Shown here: positions 1 through 7,694 of the stretch, one piece after another
Position numbering within the stretch: position 1 is the stretch's first letter
How the letters are laid out: each line of letters begins with the position of its first letter
Source: CAYUNN01 sp964607015
Lineage (GTDB): Bacteria > Patescibacteriota > Minisyncoccia > Minisyncoccales > JAGGXC01
Direction of reading: 5' to 3'
Assembly (NCBI GenBank): GCA_964607015.1
Contig: CAZSHN010000002.1
Location: forward strand, 1-56,388
DNA: 56,388 nucleotides
Made by a program: the position numbers and the translations under genes
The notes under the pieces: generated by a model
Database searches by the model: none
The model's input: only the letters and a program-made list of their open reading frames with translations
What the model was told of the DNA's origin: nothing

Positions 1-1401
1 CTAACTATTTTCATTTCTTTCTTCGGAAATAAAATGATTTGAAATACCCATCATGGTAATGGTAAATGCTGTTCCCACCGGAGAACCTGTTTTATAAAAA
101 GCTTGTTCCCCGTTAGAACATATTCCAAATACAGGAACATCTTCTTTTCCGAGAGTTTTCTTAATTTCTTCAATCTCTTTAAAATAACTTCTTCCCATAA
201 CCATTCCTCTTACTGCGCAAGAGAAGAACAAGACAAAGCCAAAATTATTAGTATTAATATCTTCAATCATTAATTTGGTTGCATTAACGGTGGCCTCGCC
301 ACAAGAATCTTTAGTATTTTTACCAAGGGCAAACATTGTTCCCTTTTTAACAGGAAGCATCATTTTAACACTTTTGTCTTCTAGCACTTTCGTAGGGAAA
401 TTAGACCAAAAAAGCTCTCCTCTTGTTTCAGGAGAAACTAATGCATAGCCCTCCAATCCTAAAAGAGCTGGTACTTCATAAAAGTTCTTTTTGTTAAGAG
501 GAGTATTTTTTTCAACTACCTTATAAATAACATCTGCAGCTGGTTCTCCGTTTATTTCCTTTATAGTCCACTCATCCTCTCCTATTTTCGTAACTAACCC
601 TATATTATCAATTGGTTCTGATCCTGAACCAACTCCAAAACCAATAGTCAGCTCTGATCCAAAAATTGTAACTATTGTTGTTTCTTTATAAATTTCACCG
701 TTATAAAAAGCTGTTCCACCTAAAGTACTTTTTTTGTCAGTTCCTCCGCACAGTCCACCTCCTTGAATTTTTAAAGAATCTTTTGCAACAGAAATAACTC
801 CTTCAATAATTCCAGAGTCATAAAACTTTCCTTCATCACAATTTCCCGGAGTAATCAAAAAACCATTTACCGGTCTAATTCTTGTAATATCTTTCGCTCC
901 TTTTTTAAGAGCAGCAAGATAAGCCACTTGAGGATTATAATCAAGATTATCTAAAGCTCTTTCAATAGCTTGACGACCAGCTAAACGAGGATCCTTGAAA
1001 GTATTTTCTCCGATACCAGTTCCTACTTGAATAAATTCAGATTCTAAAGATACAACAACTGCTCCACTAAACTTTAAAGATTTAAATACTTTTCCAACAG
1101 CATTAGATAATTTTCCTATTGTCTCTCCAAACAACCCGACATCAAAATAATATTTATCTTTCGCAAAAAAACCAAGGGTTGTTCCTCCAATCAAAGGAAC
1201 TGATTTGTCTCCGAATACTTCATATACAGCTTCTTGAGCTTCTTTATATTGTTTTTCTGGATAATTATAAGTACAGAAGAACATTAAAAGCTTAGGAGTT
1301 TTTCCCTCTATCTCCTTTTTTGATTCTTTAGCTGCTTCAGTTGCCGCTTTTACTAAATTATCTTTTTTTGATACTCCTATTCCAACGCTTATTAAGGCCA
1401 T
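1..1401 (-). CDS. FIST domain-containing sensory protein
   Basis: A complete 466-residue protein; its TAG stop occupies the first three bases of the window. The sequence fits the FIST N plus FIST C architecture: an N-terminal half starting MALISVGIGVSKKDN with a FCTYNYPEKQY stretch, and a C-terminal half with FFSCAVRGMVMGRSYFKE and PVFGICSNGEQ, typical of the FIST_C end. FIST proteins are thought to bind small ligands such as amino acids and usually sit with kinases or cyclases. Here there is no fused output domain and no signal peptide, so it looks like a stand-alone cytoplasmic sensor. An extended -10 lies 32 nt upstream of the ATG. The ligand and partner cannot be told from the sequence. 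Confidence 0.82.
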   Translation of the reverse strand: MALISVGIGVSKKDNLVKAATEAAKESKKEIEGKTPKLLMFFCTYNYPEKQYKEAQEAVYEVFGDKSVPLIGGTTLGFFAKDKYYFDVGLFGETIGKLSNAVGKVFKSLKFSGAVVVSLESEFIQVGTGIGENTFKDPRLAGRQAIERALDNLDYNPQVAYLAALKKGAKDITRIRPVNGFLITPGNCDEGKFYDSGIIEGVISVAKDSLKIQGGGLCGGTDKKSTLGGTAFYNGEIYKETTIVTIFGSELTIGFGVGSGSEPIDNIGLVTKIGEDEWTIKEINGEPAADVIYKVVEKNTPLNKKNFYEVPALLGLEGYALVSPETRGELFWSNFPTKVLEDKSVKMMLPVKKGTMFALGKNTKDSCGEATVNATKLMIEDINTNNFGFVLFFSCAVRGMVMGRSYFKEIEEIKKTLGKEDVPVFGICSNGEQAFYKTGSPVGTAFTITMMGISNHFISEERNENS

Positions 1402-1432
1402 GTTTTTTGATTAAGGTCTTTATTTTTATAGT

Positions 1433-1441
1433 ATTATAGCA
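1433..1441 (-). promoter_or_regulatory. Extended -10 promoter of the FIST gene
   Basis: The minus strand reads TGCTATAAT, a perfect extended -10, 31 nt before the ATG at 1401. No good -35 box is seen at the usual distance. Confidence 0.5.
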
Positions 1442-1463
1442 AAATTAATGAAAAAGAAATAAT

Positions 1464-2204
1464 TTATTTTTTAAATTTCTTCAACTTAAAATCTTTTCTT
1501 TCAAAAACAGCATAATTAAAATCTTCTTCCCAGCAACCAAGATTAATATATAACTTATTGTCCTTTTTGCAATAATCTTCTTTATGGGTGTGCCCCATTA
1601 TAATAACGTCTATTTCAGAGTTATCTAAAACCTTTATTGCCTTTTCTCTATACTTTAATTTAACCTCTTCAAGGTTAACTTCTTTAAAGGTCTTATTCCT
1701 TATCTTTTTAGCAATAAATTTAGCAAAAGGAATTCCAATGTCTGGATGAACTAATTTGTATAAAAAGATATTAACTTTATTCCTTAATATTTTCTTAGCA
1801 AAACTAAAATCAAGAGTAGATTTTAAGAAACCATCACCATGATGAATAAGAACTCTTCTTTCATCAATATTTACTTTAAGAGATTGGAATTGAACCTTAA
1901 TCCCTATTTTGTCTGTCAAAAAATTCCCTTTCCAAAAATCATGATTTCCTCCGATATAGACAACTTCGGTGCCAGACAAAACTAAATCACGTAAAGCAGA
2001 AATTGCTTCGAAATATTCAGAAGGAATTACTTCTCTGTACTCAAACCAAAATTCAAAAATATCTCCTACGAGATAAAGTTTTTTAGCCTTTCCTTTGATA
2101 AGCTTACAAAAATCAACAAACTTTTCTTTTTTAATTTCTGATTTGTCCGAATCCTTTCCAAGATGAACATCAGAAACAAAATAAACTTTAGTTTTCTTTC
2201 TCAT
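1464..2204 (-). CDS. LpxH-like calcineurin-type metallophosphoesterase
   Basis: A 246-residue protein with the full metallophosphoesterase motif set: DVHLG near residue 12, GDIFEFW near 47, GGNHDFW near 85, HHGDG near 121 and GHTH near 204. The spacing and the FEFWFEYREVIP segment match the UDP-2,3-diacylglucosamine hydrolase (LpxH) group. LpxH makes lipid A in Gram-negative bacteria, but no lipid A gene is visible here and CPR bacteria generally lack that pathway. A different phosphoester or pyrophosphate substrate is therefore likely. The ATG at 2204 follows TGATAAAAT by 6 nt with no Shine-Dalgarno, suggesting a leaderless message. Confidence 0.8.
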   Translation of the reverse strand: MRKKTKVYFVSDVHLGKDSDKSEIKKEKFVDFCKLIKGKAKKLYLVGDIFEFWFEYREVIPSEYFEAISALRDLVLSGTEVVYIGGNHDFWKGNFLTDKIGIKVQFQSLKVNIDERRVLIHHGDGFLKSTLDFSFAKKILRNKVNIFLYKLVHPDIGIPFAKFIAKKIRNKTFKEVNLEEVKLKYREKAIKVLDNSEIDVIIMGHTHKEDYCKKDNKLYINLGCWEEDFNYAVFERKDFKLKKFKK

Positions 2205-2210
2205 AATTCT

Positions 2211-2219
2211 ATTTTATCA
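2211..2219 (-). promoter_or_regulatory. Extended -10 directly before the LpxH-like gene
   Basis: TGATAAAAT on the minus strand ends 6 nt before the ATG at 2204, so transcription would start at or next to the start codon. Confidence 0.5.
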
Positions 2220-2250
2220 AAAAATTAAGTTAATTACGAAAAATAAAAAA

Positions 2251-2265
2251 GGGAGAATCTCTCCC
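2251..2265 (-). terminator. Rho-independent terminator
   Basis: A 6-bp stem (GGGAGA/TCTCCC) with a 3-base loop is followed on the minus strand by a T-run (2244-2250). It lies just downstream of the small zinc-ribbon gene at 2281-2520. The plus-strand side is also T-rich. Confidence 0.75.
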
Positions 2266-2280
2266 TGTTTTTCTTTTTGA

Positions 2281-2520
2281 TTACTTCTTATCTTCCCAAA
2301 CAATTTTACGACCGTCTTTTATCTCATTAATCTTGCCTAGTTTTTCCCCGCAAAAAGGACAATAAACAAATCTCTCGGAAAGCGGAGTATCAAAAATCTT
2401 TACTTCTTCTTTCTCAATCCCTGTAAAACACAGGAAGGTCTCTTTCATATTTATTGTTTGGTGTCTAAATGGATACTTCTGGAATTCTTTTTTGTAATGA
2501 TCAAGTATTCTTGGTTTCAT
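2281..2520 (-). CDS. Small zinc-ribbon-like protein, function unknown
   Basis: A 79-residue protein that I do not recognise as a named family. It has one CPFCGEKLG knuckle near residue 55, typical of half a zinc ribbon; a lone Cys near residue 31 is the only other cysteine. The N-terminus is basic (MKPRILDHYKKEFQKYPFRH). A strong Shine-Dalgarno, GGAGGTAAT, directly precedes the ATG, unlike many neighbours, and a terminator follows the stop. It appears to be a monocistronic gene, perhaps nucleic-acid binding. Confidence 0.7.
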   Translation of the reverse strand: MKPRILDHYKKEFQKYPFRHQTINMKETFLCFTGIEKEEVKIFDTPLSERFVYCPFCGEKLGKINEIKDGRKIVWEDKK

Positions 2521-2571
2521 ATTACCTCCAAAGATATAATAACTTAAAGAAAACAGCTGTCAATAAAAAAA

Positions 2572-2592
2572 CACCTGACATTAAACCAGGTG
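2572..2592 (-). terminator. Terminator of the carboxymuconolactone decarboxylase-like gene
   Basis: A CACCTG/CAGGTG stem is followed on the minus strand by a run of seven T (2564-2570), 20 nt after the stop at 2612. Confidence 0.75.
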
Positions 2593-2611
2593 CTTTAAAA
2601 AAACGTTTAAA

Positions 2612-3127
2612 TCACTCAGGCAAAACAGCAAGGGTATTATTGAATCGGTTAATATAGTTAAATAAACCTATTACAGAAACCAATTCAACAATTTGAGCAT
2701 CAGACAATTTTTCTCTCAATCTCTCAAACGTCTCCGGATCATCAACGTTGGCATTATCAGTCACATCTTTAACTAGCTTCAAAATGTCCTCTTCTTCTTG
2801 AGATAAATTCTTCATCTCTTTTATATTCTCTATTTCTTCTTCGTCTGCCCCAAACTTAACCATCATTTTACTGGTAACATCCACACAAAAGGGACACTTA
2901 AGAGCATTGGAGACGGTATAAGCCATTTTCCATTTTAACTTATTCTCTATCTCGCCTTCTCCCATAATTGATTTAAATAATTCTGTAAATTCTTTTAGTA
3001 TTTCGGGCCTATTAGCCATTACTTTTGCCCATTCTGGAACAGACCCAGTATCTTTTTCAAATTTTTCATAAACAGGTAAAGCCCTATCGTCAACATCTTC
3101 TTTTTTTATAGAAGGAACTAAAGCCAT
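2612..3127 (-). CDS. Carboxymuconolactone decarboxylase (AhpD-like) family protein
   Basis: A 171-residue alpha-helical protein with the family hallmark ALKCPFCVDVTSKMM (CxxC near residues 88-91, His replaced by Val-Asp). The helix before it (LKWKMAYTVSNALK) and the following FGADEEEIENIKE also match CMD/AhpD proteins. The CxxC pair suggests a thiol peroxidase or disulfide reductase role rather than a true decarboxylase. It is a single gene with its own terminator. The redox partner is unknown, as no AhpC or lipoamide enzyme is nearby. Confidence 0.8.
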   Translation of the reverse strand: MALVPSIKKEDVDDRALPVYEKFEKDTGSVPEWAKVMANRPEILKEFTELFKSIMGEGEIENKLKWKMAYTVSNALKCPFCVDVTSKMMVKFGADEEEIENIKEMKNLSQEEEDILKLVKDVTDNANVDDPETFERLREKLSDAQIVELVSVIGLFNYINRFNNTLAVLPE

Positions 3128-3204
3128 ATGTTTTTATTTGTTAATTTAATATTAATTTAAAACCTTTTCTTCTTTTTTGTGCTAATTTATTTTAACATAA
3201 AAAA

Positions 3205-3228
3205 CCGTATTATCTTAAAATAATACGG
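3205..3228 (-). terminator. Terminator of the TrmB/MarR-like regulator gene
   Basis: A perfect 9-bp stem (CCGTATTAT/ATAATACGG) lies 12 nt downstream of the regulator stop at 3241; A/T-rich flanks on both sides make it possibly bidirectional. Confidence 0.7.
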
Positions 3229-3240
3229 ATATTAAATATT

Positions 3241-3621
3241 TTACATATTTTTGGTAAGCTTCCTAAGAGAAGTTATTCTCTTTTCAATATTTTCTTTCTG
3301 CTGCAACAAAGAAATCTCTAGATCGTTAACAAGAAAATCCTTGCTAATCGATTTTGGTCTAAAATAAACATTGTGAGGCCTTCCTCTTCCGTCTTTATCA
3401 GAAGTTACTCGAAGCAAACCCTTTTTCACTATTTTTTTCGCCGCTTCTGATACCTGAGGCTGACTCATTTTCATTTCTTTCTCAATTTGAGCCGATGATC
3501 CTCTTTCGTTATAAAGGAAATAAGCAATTACCTTTGCCTCCATCCTTTTATACCCTATTCTAGCTATTAATCCTACAACGTCCTCTTTTTTCGAAAAACT
3601 CTTTTTCTTATTACTTCCCAA
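3241..3621 (-). CDS. Winged-helix transcriptional regulator, TrmB/MarR-like
   Basis: A 126-residue protein. Residues about 15-95 form a winged helix-turn-helix: GYKRMEAKVIAYFLYNERGSS is the first helix pair, SQPQVSEAAKKIVKKGLL is the recognition helix, and GRGRPHNVYF is the wing. The C-terminus is a short coiled coil (LLQQKENIEKRITSLRKL) that probably dimerises. This resembles archaeal and CPR TrmB/MarR regulators without an effector domain. A 42-codon ORF starts 184 nt upstream on the same strand and may be co-transcribed. Its target is unknown. Confidence 0.78.
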   Translation of the reverse strand: MGSNKKKSFSKKEDVVGLIARIGYKRMEAKVIAYFLYNERGSSAQIEKEMKMSQPQVSEAAKKIVKKGLLRVTSDKDGRGRPHNVYFRPKSISKDFLVNDLEISLLQQKENIEKRITSLRKLTKNM

Positions 3622-3676
3622 AATATATCACCTTTTTAAAGTTCTGTTAATTTTCTAACCAATAAACCAAGGAATG

Positions 3677-3805
3677 TCAAATAAAATGAGACGCTGAACA
3701 CGCCTCTTTTTCTTCTATAAATTCTTCTTCAATTTCTGGACGATCAAGCATTGCAATTCTACCTGCCCTTTTAATCAAATGTTTTGCTATCATTTTCCTA
3801 AACAT
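3677..3805 (-). CDS. 42-residue microprotein upstream of the regulator
   Basis: An uninterrupted 43-codon frame with a convincing ribosome-binding site, AGGGAGTGG, 5-7 nt before the ATG. The product starts MFRKMIAKHLIKRAGRIAML (basic, amphipathic) and ends with an acidic stretch (PEIEEEFIEEKEACS). No family is recognised. It lies 55 nt upstream of the winged-helix regulator on the same strand, which suggests a leader peptide or a partner of the regulator. Confidence 0.5.
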   Translation of the reverse strand: MFRKMIAKHLIKRAGRIAMLDRPEIEEEFIEEKEACSASHFI

Positions 3806-3896
3806 CTTACCACTCCCTATTTACAATGTTCTATAATAATATTAATATTTTAAACTTTAATTTTCAAGTAAATCTTAATTAATGAACTAACTTTAT

Positions 3897-4364
3897 TTAA
3901 TTTTCTGATTCTTCTGCCAAAATATGAAAATGAAGATAATTTACTGTTTGATAAGAAGGACCATTTGTATAGACTTTGTATTCCCTGAGACCTGCCTCTC
4001 TAATAATTTCACCAATCACCGCATAAGAATCAGCAAGATATTCTTTATCTTCCTGAGTAAGGTCAGCTATATCTTTTATATCTTTCTTAGGAATTATTAC
4101 ATAATGAATAGGAGCTCTATGAATAGGAGAATCTATAGCTATTGTCTTATCTGTTTCTTTTACAATTGAAGGAATTAATTCTGGAGATTTCTGAGCAACA
4201 ACAGATCCGATTAATCCCAATAATTCATTTGACTCTAGACAAGTTTCATCGCAATCATCAAATCTCAAAAAAGACCTTGGTTGAGTGTCTCTAAAAATAT
4301 ATCCTCCAATTATTATTCCAACAAAAAGAATAAACAATGAAATAACAATCTTTTTAATTTTCAT
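3897..4364 (-). CDS. Membrane-anchored HIT-family protein
   Basis: A 155-residue protein with one N-terminal membrane segment (IVISLFILFVGIIIGGYIF, residues 6-24) followed by a HIT domain. The nucleotide-binding end reads YQTVNYLHFHILAE: the middle His of the HxHxH triad is kept but the first His is Tyr. IHYVIIPKKDI near residue 87 is the usual HIT substrate-strand motif. HIT proteins hydrolyse nucleotide phosphoramidates or dinucleoside polyphosphates. A membrane-tethered form is unusual and would place the domain at or outside the membrane. The ATG has a short GAGG upstream. Confidence 0.8.
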   Translation of the reverse strand: MKIKKIVISLFILFVGIIIGGYIFRDTQPRSFLRFDDCDETCLESNELLGLIGSVVAQKSPELIPSIVKETDKTIAIDSPIHRAPIHYVIIPKKDIKDIADLTQEDKEYLADSYAVIGEIIREAGLREYKVYTNGPSYQTVNYLHFHILAEESEN

Positions 4365-4725
4365 GCCTCAATCTTAATTTTAAATTATATATTTCATTTT
4401 ATCAGAAAATAAATATTAAATAAAAAAAGACCCTACTAAAACCATCTCTTTACTCAATATGTTTCTAATTAGAAATCTGTCAAAATAGTAAATATTCAAA
4501 CTTTATGTTTTGTTATAAATCAATATTTTGCAATTTCAATTAACGAAAAAAGCAAGTCAAGTTCATTGCAGATGAAGTACTTTCAACAAGAATATTTTTC
4601 CACAAAATTTATCCTGCTAAAACAGATAATACAGTTAAAAAACGTTTCCAAATCATGCCAATTCTTACTTAGTCTTTGTATATTTCTATGATCCGATTTT
4701 AAATTCTTAACAGATTGCTCTAAAA
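4365..4725. other. 361-base gap without a recognisable gene
   Basis: Both strands were read and no ORF above about 30 codons with a start and ribosome-binding site is seen. There are TTGACA-like and TATAAT-like words on the minus strand close to the HIT gene (TATATAATTT about 20 nt upstream of 4364). A T7 run lies near 4427-4433 on the minus strand without a convincing stem. It could hide a small RNA or be a decayed gene, but nothing supports either. Confidence 0.4.
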
Positions 4726-5430
4726 TTATTTTTTCTTCAGAGTATCAATTCTTTCCATTACTTCCTCTGCAGAATCAACCAATTGATATATATCTAAATT
4801 TTCCTTTTTAATCGACTTATGCTTTAAGTAAACCTCTGACTTAATAAATTTAAATAAAGGTTTCCAATATTCTTCTCCAACAGCAATAATAGGAACCGGT
4901 CTTGCTAACTTTCCTGTTTGAACAAGCGTAATCATCTCAAAAAATTCATCTAACGTTCCAAATCCACCAGGAAAAAAGATATATGCCTCGGAAGAAAAAG
5001 AAAGCATTACCTTTCGAGTAAAAAAATGATTAAATCCAATTGGCTTATCAACATAAGCATTCATTCTTTGTCCTTCTGGAAGCTGAACGTTTATTCCTAC
5101 CGATTCTCCTCCTGACTCAAGAGCGCCACGATTAGCTGCTTCCATAATACCTGGCCCACCACCAGTAATTACAGTATATCCCTTTTCAGCCAAAAGATTG
5201 CCCAGTTTTCTTGATTCCTTATAGTAATGATTGCTAGGTAAAAAACTGCTTGAACCGAAAATAGTAATAGTTTTTTTAAGATCAGCAAGAAAATGATATC
5301 CATCAATAAATTCCGCCATGATCCTGAAAATTTTCCATTGAAACGTTTCTCTAAAATCTTCTTTAGTTGATGGTAATTCAGGATCTGGATATAAATTCTT
5401 TTCTCTAGCCTTTTTGTTTATTTTTGCCAT
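4726..5430 (-). CDS. LOG-family (TIGR00730) nucleotide phosphoribohydrolase-like protein
   Basis: A 234-residue Rossmann-type protein with the LOG signature PGGFGTLDEFFE (near residues 154-165) and the upstream GGGPGIMEAANRGA motif (near 92-105). The family cleaves nucleoside monophosphates such as cytokinin riboside monophosphate or AMP to free base and ribose phosphate. Bacterial members are often misannotated as lysine decarboxylases. The length is slightly longer than minimal LOG proteins because of a basic N-terminal extension. Gene context is single and gives no pathway hint. Confidence 0.88.
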   Translation of the reverse strand: MAKINKKAREKNLYPDPELPSTKEDFRETFQWKIFRIMAEFIDGYHFLADLKKTITIFGSSSFLPSNHYYKESRKLGNLLAEKGYTVITGGGPGIMEAANRGALESGGESVGINVQLPEGQRMNAYVDKPIGFNHFFTRKVMLSFSSEAYIFFPGGFGTLDEFFEMITLVQTGKLARPVPIIAVGEEYWKPLFKFIKSEVYLKHKSIKKENLDIYQLVDSAEEVMERIDTLKKK

Positions 5431-5568
5431 GTTTTTTGTTTTATATTACCACAAAAGAAAAAGTTTGAAAAAAAGAAATTAAATCCTAAGACTATTCTTC
5501 TATAATTTCTTTAATAAAAACTACTTCTTTTACAGTTTATTTTTAAAAAATAAATTCATACTGAATAA

Positions 5569-6045
5569 TTACCAGCAAGTTGCTCCACCCTGATCAAGCT
5601 CTCCCGAGGGTTCGTCCTCTAAGTAGCTAGTCCCTTTTTCACTAGCAGCAAAAAAACCACCCTGTTCTAATTCAGCCCAAATACAATATTTATTTTCAGC
5701 ATAACGATTTCTTAAACAGCAGTAATTCTCACCTTTTTCGTCATTGCAATTTCCACTTCCTCCCCCCGGATCCTTTGGTAAAGGATATAAATAAGGAGAA
5801 AACATCATCTCTGAATCAAGGCCTATCCTATTCTCAGCATCCGGTTCCGTCCAAAAATATTCATCTTCTTCATCGTATATCATTTCCATAGCCAAACTTA
5901 TTTGTTTAATATCAGATTTTCTTTTTGCGTCTCTAGCCTTCCCTCTTGCTTCGCTCAAAGAAACTAAGGCAATCGAAGCCAAGACGCCAATAATTGCAAC
6001 AACTACTAGTAATTCAATTAGTGTAAAACCTTTCTGTATTTTCAT
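5569..6045 (-). CDS. Type IV pilin / pseudopilin-like protein, Cys-rich
   Basis: A 158-residue protein starting MKIQKGFTLIELLVVVAIIG, the classic class III prepilin signal: cleavage after Gly6, then Phe, with Glu at +5. The following helix contains ARGKARDAKRKSDIKQ. The C-terminal globular part has a NCNDEKGENYCCLRNRY loop, a further Cys, and a final GGATCW. Six cysteines in all suggest disulfide locking outside the cell. No prepilin peptidase, ATPase or platform gene is near. The ATG lies 6 nt after TGGTATAAT and lacks a Shine-Dalgarno, so the message is probably leaderless. Confidence 0.88.
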   Translation of the reverse strand: MKIQKGFTLIELLVVVAIIGVLASIALVSLSEARGKARDAKRKSDIKQISLAMEMIYDEEDEYFWTEPDAENRIGLDSEMMFSPYLYPLPKDPGGGSGNCNDEKGENYCCLRNRYAENKYCIWAELEQGGFFAASEKGTSYLEDEPSGELDQGGATCW

Positions 6046-6051
6046 TTTTTT

Positions 6052-6060
6052 ATTATACCA
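6052..6060 (-). promoter_or_regulatory. Extended -10 directly before the pilin gene
   Basis: TGGTATAAT on the minus strand ends 6 nt before the ATG at 6045; this geometry implies a leaderless transcript. Confidence 0.6.
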
Positions 6061-6250
6061 AAAAATCTTATAAAAAAACTTTAAAAATTTTTAAATACTA
6101 AAGCTGTAACCAGAAAAATATTTTTTAAATTAATTTTTTTCAAAGAAAAATAAAAAATCATATTCGTTTCTAAAAACTTCTTCATTAATAAAATTTTTCT
6201 TTGTTTTAAATTATTAAAATTATTATATAAATTATTCTCGCAAAAAAATA

Positions 6251-6272
6251 ACGCGCCGCAGCCCCGGCGCGT
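6251..6272 (-). terminator. GC-rich terminator of the SurA-like gene (repeat copy A)
   Basis: A 7-bp stem (ACGCGCC/GGCGCGT) is followed on the minus strand by TATTTTTTT. About 20 nt upstream it has CTCGCTT, and the loop side reads GGGGCTGC. Both are shared with a second hairpin at 7695-7717, so the two belong to one repeat family. Confidence 0.75.
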
Positions 6273-6329
6273 CAATTTTATCAAGCGAGAAAGATCATGT
6301 CACCTCGAGTATTAACTGGATATCCTTTA

Positions 6330-6995
6330 TTAATAGTAAATAACATCCGCCTCACTTTTCAGTCGTTCTACTAGTTTTCCAATTTCTTCCTGTTGTTTTT
6401 CTTGCTCAAGAAATTGAATTATTTGAGGCTCTACTTCTTCGTATGAAGGCATTTCCTCTTCTGATTGCTGACTATACTCTTCATAAAAAGTTATAGCCTC
6501 TTCTTCGGTTATCTCAAAATCCTTCCCACTAAGAAAGTCTGTTAGGTAATCTTGAGTGGCTACCTGCTTTCTATAATTTTCTACTTCTTCTTCGTAAGAA
6601 GCATCCTGCTCTTCAAGTTCCTGTTTAAATTCATCTAAGCTAGAACCTTGTTCAGAAAGCTGACGACTTATCTTCTCTTCCACCTCTTGCTCTGTAGGAA
6701 CATAATCTTCCTTCTCTGCTTTCTGATATAATACTTCTTGACTTATGAGCTCTTCTAACACTTCTTCTTCAGATATTTCTTGTCCTTGAGATTCAAATAC
6801 CTTTTTCATGTCTGTTACTTCTTCAGATTTTATCTCTTGACCATTAACAGTTGCCCGAATCCCATCAGCTTCTCCTTTTTCAAGATCAACAGAGACTTTT
6901 TCATTAATATTGTTAGTTTCACTAAAAACAAATATGCCACCAGCTACTATAATTATTACAACAATTAATCCAATAATAAGATTTTTCTTTTTCAT
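6330..6995 (-). CDS. Membrane-anchored SurA-N-like chaperone
   Basis: A 221-residue protein with a membrane anchor (LIIGLIVVIIIVAGGIFVF, residues 5-23) and a SurA N-terminal-like domain: ATVNGQEIKSEEVTDMKK near residue 48, then EEEVLEELISQEVLYQKAEK. The rest is long, acidic, helical, and ends in a conserved-looking helix (QQEEIGKLVERLKSEADVIYY). No PpiC-type peptidyl-prolyl isomerase domain is present, so it is more likely a holdase for exported proteins than a foldase. It stands alone and ends in a strong terminator at 6251-6272. Confidence 0.78.
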   Translation of the reverse strand: MKKKNLIIGLIVVIIIVAGGIFVFSETNNINEKVSVDLEKGEADGIRATVNGQEIKSEEVTDMKKVFESQGQEISEEEVLEELISQEVLYQKAEKEDYVPTEQEVEEKISRQLSEQGSSLDEFKQELEEQDASYEEEVENYRKQVATQDYLTDFLSGKDFEITEEEAITFYEEYSQQSEEEMPSYEEVEPQIIQFLEQEKQQEEIGKLVERLKSEADVIYY

Positions 6996-7129
6996 AATTA
7001 ATTATTAATTAATTTCACATTTTTATTTATAACCTTTTGTATTTTTGCAGGATAACAAATACTGTTGACTATGTAAAATTATACACCCAGAAGAAGAAAA
7101 ATATTTAATAATTTATTTTTATTATATAA

Positions 7130-7157
7130 TTGACTTTTATGATTAATATGTTATAAT
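7130..7157 (+). promoter_or_regulatory. Sigma-70-type promoter of the zinc-ribbon gene at 7230
   Basis: TTGACT, a 16-base spacer, then TATAAT with an extended TGT in front. Start of transcription is expected near 7164, exactly where a 9-bp hairpin begins. Confidence 0.75.
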
Positions 7158-7163
7158 GAAGAA

Positions 7164-7207
7164 GTAAAAAATCTATAATTTTTTACCATCCTAAGTAATC
7201 TTAGGAT
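7164..7207 (+). promoter_or_regulatory. Two consecutive hairpins in the leader of the zinc-ribbon gene
   Basis: Stem 1 is GTAAAAAAT/ATTTTTTAC (7164-7172 with 7178-7186). Stem 2 is ATCCTAAG/CTTAGGAT (7188-7195 with 7200-7207). They occupy the whole space from the predicted start of transcription to 9 nt before the Shine-Dalgarno. No known riboswitch is recognised. Confidence 0.5.
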
Positions 7208-7229
7208 AAAAAAATAAGGAGTGTTGAAA

Positions 7230-7631
7230 ATGGAAGAAACCGATAAGAAAGTTAAAGAAAATATAGATCTAGAAAAAGAAAAAGAAGAGATAAGCAGATT
7301 ATTAAATACTCGTGCTTACCAGGTTGAAAAAATAAGAAAAGAACTATCGGAGCCTAAGGGCTTTCTTCAGAAAAAATGTCCAAAATGCGGAGAAAAACTA
7401 TGGGGTGGTCGTTTAAACTCGTACTATAAATATTTTATATGTATTCATTGTTTTTACGACTATTCTAAACTAATAAAATTTTCTCTCCCGAACTTATTAA
7501 AGAACTTCATTCACCCTGTTTACAGCAAAGAATTTCTGGATTTTTTGTTCAAGGAAGAAAGAGTGGTAAACATAAAAGAAATCTGTCACAGACTTACAGA
7601 GATTAAAAGAAAAGAAAAATCTTCAATATAG
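7230..7631 (+). CDS. Coiled-coil zinc-ribbon protein, function unknown
   Basis: A 133-residue protein. The ATG at 7230 is chosen because AAGGAG (7216-7221) lies 8 nt upstream; an in-frame GTG at 7221 overlaps that site and is unlikely. Residues 1-40 are charged and helical. A zinc ribbon follows: KCPKCGEKLWGG near residue 48 and ICIHCFYDY about 20 residues later. The C-terminus is basic (RLTEIKRKEKSSI). No family is recognised. It is one of the few plus-strand genes, with its own promoter, structured leader and terminator, next to the tRNA-Gln-linked segment. Confidence 0.75.
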   Translation: MEETDKKVKENIDLEKEKEEISRLLNTRAYQVEKIRKELSEPKGFLQKKCPKCGEKLWGGRLNSYYKYFICIHCFYDYSKLIKFSLPNLLKNFIHPVYSKEFLDFLFKEERVVNIKEICHRLTEIKRKEKSSI

Positions 7632-7668
7632 GCTTTTGATTTATTCTAATCTTAAGCCTCTTTTTTTT
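7631..7668 (+). terminator. Terminator after the zinc-ribbon gene
   Basis: GGCTT/AAGCC stem with a long loop, followed by T8 (7661-7668); it starts at the stop codon of the gene. Confidence 0.55.
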
Positions 7669-7694
7669 AAACTTATAGAAAGTTTTAATAAAAA

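Noticed and set aside
2469..2657. A 62-codon plus-strand frame
   Set aside because: It is antisense to the zinc-ribbon gene and the CMD-like gene, passes through a terminator and has no ribosome-binding site.
6081..6284. A 67-codon frame on the minus strand
   Set aside because: It runs across the terminator hairpin at 6251-6272, is low-complexity (Asn/Lys/Phe from AT-rich DNA), has no ribosome-binding site, and matches no family.
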